Shown here: one piece after another, positions 56,901-64,000 of the stretch | How positions within the stretch are numbered: the stretch's first letter is position 1 | How the letters are laid out: each line of letters starts with the position of its first letter | Source of the DNA: Merzomyia westermanni | Lineage: Eukaryota > Arthropoda > Insecta > Diptera > Tephritidae | DNA length: 64,000 nt | Assembly: GCA_949987695.1 (NCBI GenBank) | Contig: OX465292.1 | Location: 131,690,400-131,754,399 of the forward strand | Reading direction: 5' to 3' | Translations under genes and position numbers: made by a program | Notes under the pieces: model-generated | The model's database searches: none | What the model was told of the DNA's origin: nothing | Seen by the model: only the letters and a program-made list of their open reading frames with translations

Positions 56901-57375
56901 CCGTCCGTCCGTCTGTCCGTTAACACGATAACTTGAGCAAATATTGAGATACTAACACCAATTCCGGTGTGTGGGCTTATTTAGATCCAGAATACATTGG
57001 TATTGAAAATGAGCGAAATCGGACGATAACCATGCCCCCTTTTCCTATATCGAAAAATTGAAAAAAATGAGATAATCCGAAAACGAGAACCAATAAATTA
57101 ATGAAATTTGGTATGTGGATTGATTTTATAACGCAAAATACAAGTTCAGTAAAATTCTGGAATATGGGTGTGGCAACGCCCACATTTAGAGAAGCAAATT
57201 CAAAAGTTTAACAAGCTGTAAATCAATAGCCGTTAAAGATATAACATTGAAATTTTGCATAGACATTTTTTTCTTAGCCACAACTGTTTGCTGTGAAAAT
57301 GAGCGAAATCGGCGAAAGCCATGCTCTCTTTTTATACCCAGCTGTACTTGTACACAGGGTATTATAACTTTGTTC
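53981..57375. repeat. Repeat family 2 array, main part
   Basis: Monomer starts (TACCCAGCTGTA) at 54321, 54890, 55461, 56749 and 57335, spacing 569-590 bp; the unit near 56030-56230 is fused by a deletion. Monomer layout: junction TATACCC-AGCTGTACTTGTACACA-GGGTATTATA; GGTATAAAGGAATCGA; CCATGTCCGTCCGTCTGTCCGT; ATAACCACGCCCCCTTTTCC; GGTAGGTGGATTGATTTTAT; GGCAACGCCCACATTTAGA; AAATCAATAGCCGTTG; AACTGTTTGCTGTG. The small ORFs within are non-genuine. Confidence 0.92.
55719..55990 (+). repeat. Short interspersed repeat inserted in the array, ~270 bp
   Basis: Sequence from CTCTTTATGGCGCG to CACTTTTGAT interrupts a monomer between CAGAATAGATT and GGTATTGA. Contains TTGCGCCAAGCTTCTCTTCC and GCCGAGGGGCGACCCCG. 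No coding. I recognise it as a common short fly repeat type, but its class is unclear. Confidence 0.65.
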
Positions 57376-58075
57376 AGGTTCATGTAGATCGCCTTGAATC
57401 AGTTCAAAAACAATTTTTACTATTTGCCTTAAGAGATTTTCATTGGGATCCCTTGTACAATCTGCCACCCTATACGAATCGTTTAAAACTCATTAATCTG
57501 CACACACTTTCTAGTCGGAGGGAAATGCTTGGAATTATTTTTATGATTAAATTGCTAAATGGTTCACTATCCAGCCCATTTCTTCTAAGTGAAGTGAACT
57601 TCAATGTACCGTCTCGTCCTTCAAGGCATTTTAAACCTCTAGTCTTAAAACAGTGCCGAACCAATTTTCAGTTAAATGAGTCTTTTCGCTGTTTGTGTCA
57701 AGATTATAACTCTCTTTCTGGTAGATTTGATATTTCAGACTCGCTTTTCAGCATAAAAAAATCAATTCTTTCTATCCTAAATTCATAGCTACTAATTGTT
57801 TCTTATTCTTTGACTTCTATATTAACTTATAACAATAATTTTATTCTGTTAACTAGTTATTTCTTAATGTATAATCTATCCTATATCTACTTTACTTAGC
57901 TGATGAAGTTTTGTTTGTAGCTGAGCAGTTTTAGATCTCGACGATTAACAAACCAAAGCCTTTCAACGACTCGGCACGAACGAATAATCCGCGCGTTATG
58001 CGGATGCGCCCCTCGCGCCGGTCGGGCGGGATATGGTGGGTAATCCGTTGGGAATTATTATTATATTATTATTAT
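57376..58075 (+). pseudogene. 5'-truncated LINE ORF2 C-terminus with 3' tail
   Basis: From CAGGTTCATGTAG to (ATT)n at 58055-58075, inserted after ATAACTTTGTT of a family 2 monomer, which resumes at AACGGTTGG (a few target bases lost). Frame to 57788 reads RLESVQKQFLLFALRDFHWD, YTNRLKLINLHTLSSRREML and SEVNFNVPSRPSRHFKPL, the post-RT domain of Jockey/CR1-type LINEs. A 290-bp 3' UTR follows, GC-rich near 58000. Confidence 0.82.
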
Positions 58076-59035
58076 AACGGTTGGTTGTACAGGTATAAAA
58101 GAATCGAGATAGATATAGACTTCCATATATCAAACTGACCAGGATCGAAAAAAAATTTGATTGAGCCACGTCCGCCTGTCTGTCCGTCTGTCCGTCCGTC
58201 CGTTAACACTTGAGCAAATATTGAGATCCCTTCACCAAATTAGGTATACGGGCTTATTTAGATCCAGAATAGATTGGTATCGAAAATAAGCGAAATCGGA
58301 CGATAACCATGCCCCCCTTTTCCTATATCGAAAAATTGAAAAAATTAGATAATTCGAAATCGAAAACCACTAAATTAATGAAATTTAAATTAATGACATT
58401 TGGTAGGTAGATTCATTTTATAACGCAAAATAAAAGTTCAGTAAAACTTTGGAATATTGGCGTGGCAGCCACAACTGTTTGAGCGAAATCGGCTGAAGGC
58501 CACGCTTTATTTTTATATCCAGCTGTACTTGTACACATGGTATTATAAATTCGTTTAGATAACGGTCGGTTGTACAGGTATAAAGGAATCGAGATAGATA
58601 CAGCCTTCCATATATCAAAATGACCAGGATCGAAAAAAAATTTGATTGAGCAACGTCCGTCCGTCTGTCGGTCCGTCCCTCTGTCCGTTAACACGATAAC
58701 TTGAGCAAATATTAAGATACCTTCACCAATTCCGGTGTGTGGTCTTATTTAGACCCACAATAAATTGGTATTGAAAATGAGCGAAATCGGACGATAACCA
58801 TGCCCCCTTTTCCTATATCGAAAATATCGAAAAATTTTAAAAATTAGAGAATTCGAAAACGAATACCACCAAATTAATGACATTTGGTAGGTGGATTCAT
58901 TTTATAACGCAAAATACAAGTTCAGTAAAACTTTGGAATATGGGCGTGGCAGCCACAACTGTTTGCTGTGAAAATGAGCGAAATTGGCTCAAAGCCGCGC
59001 TTTCTTTTTATACCCATCTGTACTTGTACACATGG
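58076..59035. repeat. Repeat family 2 array, last units
   Basis: Units at 58516 and 59011 are 495 bp apart. Both the 58076- and 58516-unit lack about 90 bp between GGCGTGGCA and GCCACAACTG, a shared deletion. The array ends at TACTTGTACACATGG, where an LTR begins. Confidence 0.88.
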
Positions 59036-59470
59036 TGTTTACGGCAGAGTTGTTCCAATGACGGGGCGTGCTCGCACGTAATAGGGAGAAGAAAGAAAAA
59101 GGCAACGAGTTAATAAGTAAATAAACACCGGAATTCAATGTAAATAATTACAATGGATATGTGGGTTTTATTAAAGTAGAGGTGAAATTAAATATACAAT
59201 AGTATTGTGAATATAAAACAGAATGGAAAGTTATGGAACCTGTATAATTACCTGGGTTGGCTGCTGGTGACTCTTGTTCGCTCGATAATTAAGTGTCCGA
59301 GCCCTTTCTTTTAATTTTGTTCTGTACCCCCGCCGAATGCTTACTTTCGTTAGGTTCGGAGGGGTAAGAGCTGCTATCGGTAAAAGAGATAAATCTAACC
59401 TAACGGGCAGATACGTAAAGCTGCACAAATACGAGGGGCGACCGTGATATTAAGGCCGGTGGCCTAAACA
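59036..59470 (-). repeat. 3' LTR of a BEL/Pao derivative (435 bp)
   Basis: Starts TGTTTACGG and ends CCTAAACA (TGTTTA...TAAACA inverted ends). On its inner side the minus strand has a polypurine tract, AAGGGGGTCGGCA (59471-59483), directly before TGTTTAGG. No partner LTR was found to the right within the window. Confidence 0.7.
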
Positions 59471-59483
59471 TGCCGACCCCCTT

Positions 59484-59784
59484 GCGACACGCAACCTTTG
59501 ATCAAATGATAGCCGCCAGCAATCATTCCGATTTACATAAAAGTTAGAATATACACCCAGTGAAATGAAAGGTGTGTTAAACATCATAATAATAAAAGTG
59601 TATGCAAATGCTTATCAAAACCAACAAAAAAAACTTAGTATAGGGATCATACGCCACTACCTGCAGCCTCCTCTTGACACCTGTTGGGGATGAGAAAAGA
59701 AAGGTTATTATATAAGTACGTGGTTTTGCCTAGTTCAATGCATCTTTTTATTGGATTTCTCCTTTTGGAGTAGCGTGTCGACGG
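59484..59784. other. Decayed or deleted pol region
   Basis: Only about 300 bp lie between the protease remnant and the polypurine tract, so RT, RNase H and integrase have been lost. No recognisable frame. Confidence 0.6.
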
Positions 59785-61098
59785 TAATAGGAAGCTTACT
59801 GTTGGTAGGCCCCTGATACGACTAAGCCGAAAATCGTGGCCTGTGCTAGCAGCCCGTTGATACTTGACGGTGGGGTACCGCTTAGCATCAGGCTGGCATA
59901 TTCGTCACACCCGAGAGTGAGCCGAACGGGTGATGCTCGAAAGAAGATCCGCCAGCTTCATCAACTGGAAGGGGGCGGCTACGGTGGCGTCTATGTTGGA
60001 CACCGGGGTCATGCGGTGGTGGCGAGGAAGGACCGTGGCTTGCGTGGTGACCCTTCTGGTGATTCCGTACTTCCCGCGTAGGATGAGGGTACACCTCCTC
60101 GGCCGCGTATCACCAACACGTTCTAGGCGGAGATCTCTGGCGAGCTCACCGTCAATGACCGTAGTTGATGAACACGGGTCGAGGAGGGCACGTACGATGT
60201 GCTGTTCCCCGCCAGATTCGATGTTTACGCTAGCCGTTGGTGCGATGGCGACAAACGATCGCTTTATCAGAGCTGTGGCAGGCAGGTTGGCAACTCGGCT
60301 AGTCCGAAACGTGGCTGGTGTGTCCTTGGGGCGGACGATTGTGGGTTCGTTAACTGGGTTGCGGGCTTGGTAAGGCGACGTCCGACCCGCTGTTCGTCGT
60401 GACGAGCGGAAAGGACGCGTTTCCGCGTCACCACGACGGACACCAGTAGGACTGTGAGGTGGTCGGAAAGGACGTGTTTCCGAGCCACCGCGATTCACCT
60501 TAACAGCCCGCTGGGATGGGCGAAAAGGACGTGTTTCCGCGCCACCCGTAGTTTGGGTGTCTTTACTGGATGTCGAGTTTTGTCTGCCTTGCGCATCTTC
60601 CGTTGCTCGTGCCGTAGTAGCGGTCGGAAAGGACGTGTTTCCGAGCCGCCGAGCTGGGGAGTGGCTGTTGCTGCTGCCCTCATGGCTTCCTCTTCTTCCT
60701 CCTTCTCTGCTACTTGCTCCGCCCAAGACTTGGTTGTCTCGGTGAGGGTTATGAACAGCGCGTCGTCTGAGGTCGCTCCGTCATCCTCTCTAGACGGACG
60801 TTGGCTGGGGGTGCGCGGGGACTTGTACCGTGACGTCGTCCATGTGAAGGGACGTATGGTGAGGTTCGTTGCAGCGATAGCAGCGGTCCGTGCTAGGACA
60901 TATTTCCGGTCGGTGGAAAGGGGACAAGCAATTGGGGCAGTAGTTGTGTATAAGTACCACTCATAGTCTCTCCTCTGCCGACATACCTCGATACTTCTGG
61001 CAAAATCGTATGCCATGGTTGTTGTTGCATAACCGACACGGGATGGTAAAGGTGTTGGACCGCTCCGTTTTTGCGCGTGTGGCAGTAAAACGAGTCAT
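59785..61098 (-). pseudogene. BEL/Pao-type Gag zinc knuckles and protease, pol deleted
   Basis: From ATG 61098 (MTRFTATRAK), zinc knuckles read CRLCNNNHGIRFC, YCPNCLSPFHRPEIC and CYRCNEPHHTSLH, with a stop at 60961 between the first and second. A charged linker follows with four GG.ETRPFRP repeats. Then the protease: VRALLDPCSSTTVIDGELAR (a DPCS in place of DSGS), RVTTQATVLPR, and in a shifted frame EYASLMLSG and GLLAQATIFGLVVSGAYQQ, the usual end of BEL proteases. Frame shifts at about 60600 and near 59900. No Gag N-terminal (capsid) part was found. Confidence 0.75.
60400..60660 (-). repeat. 57-bp coding minisatellite with palindromic core
   Basis: Core CGGAAAGGACGTGTTTCCG (plus strand) centred near 60417, 60473, 60530 and 60634. 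Spacings of the GGACG(T/C)G are 57, 57 and 104 bp. It encodes GG(S/A)ETRPFRP. The fourth copy is in another frame because 104 is not a multiple of three. Confidence 0.85.
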
Positions 61099-61109
61099 TC
61101 TAAAAATAA

Positions 61110-62486
61110 ACCCGTTAGTAGGCCCATACTTTTTGTATGGCTGGGTGGCTTGTGAACATAACCGACTGACATTGTATTTTTTTTCGAAAGGATTAAAAAG
61201 GATGTTAAAAGTTTAAACGTTTGTAAACGTTTAAGTTTGTTGCGTGAATATTTCCCTTCTGGCAGCTTTGTCACGTTTTGACACTTTCCTTCCCCCCGAA
61301 AAAAGTATAAGTGCCTTGGTAATTTATGTGTTGGGTAACTCCTTGGAAATAGAGAGTTAACATATTTTGGTGAAGCCGTTTAAACAAGGGAGAATAGTGT
61401 GAAATTTTCTGCATTCACGAAATAATTATGTGATTGTGCAATTTTATTTGAGTAAATTTAGATGAAATGCATTCATTTATACATGCGTTGCAGCTGGTTC
61501 GTGTGGTGAGGCAAACCCAGCTGATTAACAACGTGGTCTCCCAGCTCGTAAATCACCCACATTTGTTGTGCTACAGATGTAGTCAGCAATTCTGTGCTGC
61601 CACATCCCATCGATGATGTCTGTCTCACTTGGCGATGTAAAGGCGGACACAGATACATCGCAACACATGGGGTAATACATCCATGAACAAATTTAATCGA
61701 ATTGGCTGAAATTCTGGAAAATGCGGTGGAAAAAATTTTCCGTTTTGCTGTGCCAAATGTCGTAAGTTTTGGCCGTGACAAATGAAGACCACGGGGGAAA
61801 GCAAATAATCTGTCAATAAATGTTCAACTGAAGTATATTTCCGCCCCTTATCTTTCGTATTTGTGTGGCATACGAATTTATTTGAAAAAATTAAAATTGG
61901 CAATACCCCATGTATATATGTGTATACATTCGTAGTTGTCAATATTGTACCTAGGCTAAATTACGACGTTCATATTCACTGCAATAAATATCAACAGTTT
62001 CTCTGCTCAATATTTACAATTTAGCGATTTTTTTTTTTTATAGATTTCGACTCCCCTCGTAATTCGCATAAGCTGGCGAATAAATTCCGCCGCTCAATAC
62101 GGTAAGCCGAAAAAAATTGGGGGATTGGGGGGTGTGTGGCAACTCGGATTGACACTAATCGTTACGCGAAGTGGCTAAGCTCATTCATTCAGCACTAGAT
62201 ACACTTCTGAATGAATGTCATTATGGAAAATTTTTTCACGAGGTAAGTTGTAAAATTAGTATATTGTTCTTTTCGATGATTGATATAGTGTGACGGACTT
62301 TTCCTTTGTGCCGGGGTTAAGCTCAGTCCGTCCGGGGTTCCTGTGGGATAGAGAACGAATCCCTAACGTCTCCTTTTAAAGAGAAAACCCCTGTTTGATA
62401 AATTGTATACAAATATATGTTTTATTTGGTAATTCAATGCTACTCTATCCAAAACTACTTCTCATACGGCGAGGCTACTAAAGGTC
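61110..62486. other. Non-coding, nothing recognised
   Basis: AT-rich. Short minus frames at 61473-61942 have no recognisable motif. Should hold the missing Gag N-terminus and 5' LTR of the BEL/Pao derivative if present, but neither is seen. Confidence 0.4.
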
Positions 62487-62645
62487 GCGGAGGTAGCAAA
62501 CCACCACTAACCTTCCCGACAGCGGAGTTAGAAAAACCCCCACTGCATATAAATTTTCCTAAGGGGTGCGGAGGTAGGAAACCACCACTAGCCTTCCAAA
62601 CAGTAGAGTTAGAAAAACCCCTACTGTGTATAAAATATAAAGCTC
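62487..62645 (+). repeat. Two-copy 81-bp tandem repeat
   Basis: GCGGAGGTAG(C/G)AAACCACC occurs at 62487 and 62568; both units include GAGTTAGAAAAACCCC. 81 bp is 27 codons so a small frame (62417-62683) stays open, with (K/R)PPL(T/A)F and ELEKP repeats, but it has no other sign of coding. Preceded by TGTGACGGACTTTTCC near 62289, an LTR-like start. Confidence 0.75.
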
Positions 62646-62699
62646 GTGAGTTAGGAAACCCCAGGAACTTCTTTCACCGCTGAGCAATGCGTCAGCAGG

Positions 62700-64000
62700 C
62701 TACTATGCCTATCTAGCTTCTCCTCGACTTAGCGAAATTGTCGCCCTTTTATACTTGTCCGCGCGCAGGCGGACAGTTATTTTATAATAACAAATTCTAA
62801 TCTTAGGTAATTACATTATTTACCGTAGTTCGATATATATATACAATATAATATACTTTCTAACTTTTTATGTGTGCGCCCTTTCCACCTGGAATGCCCC
62901 TTTCGCTCGCTATCATATGTTCGCGCATATTGGTGCTAGCGCTGCTTAGATCAGCTGGCCATATATTCCTCACTACGTGTGATGCTGCTAAATTTGCTTC
63001 ACTCCCGTCATGTGCTAAGAATGCTTTTTTTCCTTTTCTTCTTTATGATATGTCCGCTTGCATTGGGTTGCCCAAATATGTAGGCGTGCGCGTGAATGTG
63101 AACAAAGCACCGCTGCTTGAGTTGGCTGACCCTTTTGCTTGCTGGAATGCCGGTTAATTTGTTTGTGCAATATTTGTTTATTGCAAACTAGAATTGTCGC
63201 TTGGTTAGCTGCTCATATTTTGCCTAATTATTAAAAAGTGTATTAGGGGGTTCGGAAAAAAAGTGCATATTAGAGTATCCAGAAAATATGTGTATTTGTA
63301 CCAATTTATACACCGGAATTCATTGTGGTATAATATAATAAATTTTCAAATATATGTACAATAGGGTGTTCCAAAATTTAGAAACCCGTGATTTCAATAT
63401 GTATATTTTTATTAAAAATTCATATCGTGCGAATAAAAGTAATTCAGTACTACCGTGTTGTGTGTAATGTGTGGGCTCTAAAACCGGTGGTTTTGGGTCC
63501 TCACACTCTCCCCTCACCTGCCGCAACAAGGGTTACCGTTACGAGGCCCGTCCTCGTTATCCTCACCCTGTACCTCTTGGCATCTACGTTCCGGTGGGAC
63601 GTCATCTTCCTTCGCCTTGCTCGTGCCTCTTCGACGTTCGATTCGATGTTTCTTTTCTCTATGGAATAATCTCTCGCTATCTGGGCCTTGTTCTAAAATG
63701 TAATGTTATACAAAATTCCGTCATTAGGTTGTAGCATTGGCTGGCTATGTTGTTGGCGTAGTTCATCGCCATATGTATCCCGTTATCCATGGTTGGGGTT
63801 TGTCCTTCTACTTGTACTGCGTGCCACCCACTTCTACCACCTGTTGATCATTGCTTACCCCTGCTGTTCTTAAGCCATTCTGACTTGAATTAGCGAGTGC
63901 TAGTGACCCACATATCGCCACCGTTCTACAATCGTCTTGACCTTGCTCCGTGACTACGGCCAGTTGTTCTGTGTGCTCCCCGACGGAGACCTCGGTGAAA
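62700..64000. other. Unclassified right end
   Basis: AT-rich to 63470, then more balanced base composition from about 63470 to 64000. The minus strand from 64000 is open for about 60 codons (TEVSVGEHTEQLAVVTEQGQ...) with no recognised domain and runs off the window. Nothing else can be supported. Confidence 0.35.

Noticed and set aside
54300..59035. Regular ~570-bp array as a CRISPR-like array or rDNA spacer
   Set aside because: Fly genome, long near-uniform units without short repeat/unique spacer structure, and no rRNA sequence.
59836..60966. Long plus-strand ORFs at 59930-60373 and 60454-60966
   Set aside because: They are antisense to the Gag/protease frames with recognisable zinc knuckles; GC-rich sequence keeps the opposite strand open.

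Overview
This is a eukaryotic, AT-rich window from a fly genome, and almost everything recognisable in it is transposable element. The mix of families (BEL/Pao, an errantivirus-like gypsy, a Mag-type gypsy, Jockey and RTE-like LINEs, DD41D mariner-like transposons, piggyBac-like, hAT and Helitron remnants, and long blocks built round GACGGACGGACATGG-type motifs) fits a higher dipteran, possibly a tephritid fruit fly. That assignment is inferred from general knowledge of such repeats. I could not recognise any host protein-coding gene, tRNA, rRNA or CRISPR array. The window looks like heterochromatic or intergenic nested-repeat DNA.

Layout. 1-1583: non-coding. 1584-8145 (minus): a BEL/Pao gag-pol that is otherwise open, split by a complete DD41D transposon (copy A1, 6467-7779). 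8500-9300: a non-coding 424-bp tandem duplication. 10.1-16.5 kb: fossils of hAT, RTE-like and Jockey elements. 16.5-20.4 kb: repeat family 1. 20.7-21.3 kb: Helitron Rep/helicase fossil. 21453-22347: a non-autonomous piggyBac-like element. 22.9-25.8 kb: LINE C-terminus and tail remnants and a possible Helitron end. 26143-31360: a complete but decayed Mag-clade Ty3/gypsy element with both LTRs. 32007-32194: a small MITE candidate. 32289-33600: DD41D copy A2. 35059-42077: a 7-kb errantivirus-like gypsy element without env. 42346-43649: a second DD41D family, copy B1, with an intact ORF. 44.4-45.3 kb: Helitron helicase and piggyBac C-terminal fossils. 45565-59035: an array of a ~570-bp monomer (repeat family 2). 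It is broken by a near full-length Jockey LINE (46357-53980), which itself carries a nested RTE-like LINE (49787-51595) and DD41D copy B2 (52032-53316). 59036-61098: a pol-deleted BEL/Pao derivative with one LTR. 61.1-64 kb: unclassified.

Relative ages can be read from the nesting. The repeat families are oldest. The errantivirus, the Jockey element and B1 landed in them. The RTE-like LINE and B2 landed in the Jockey element, and A1 landed in the BEL element. The two A copies still encode full-length, nearly identical 360-residue transposases, and B1 encodes a full-length 361-residue one, so the DD41D elements are among the youngest residents.
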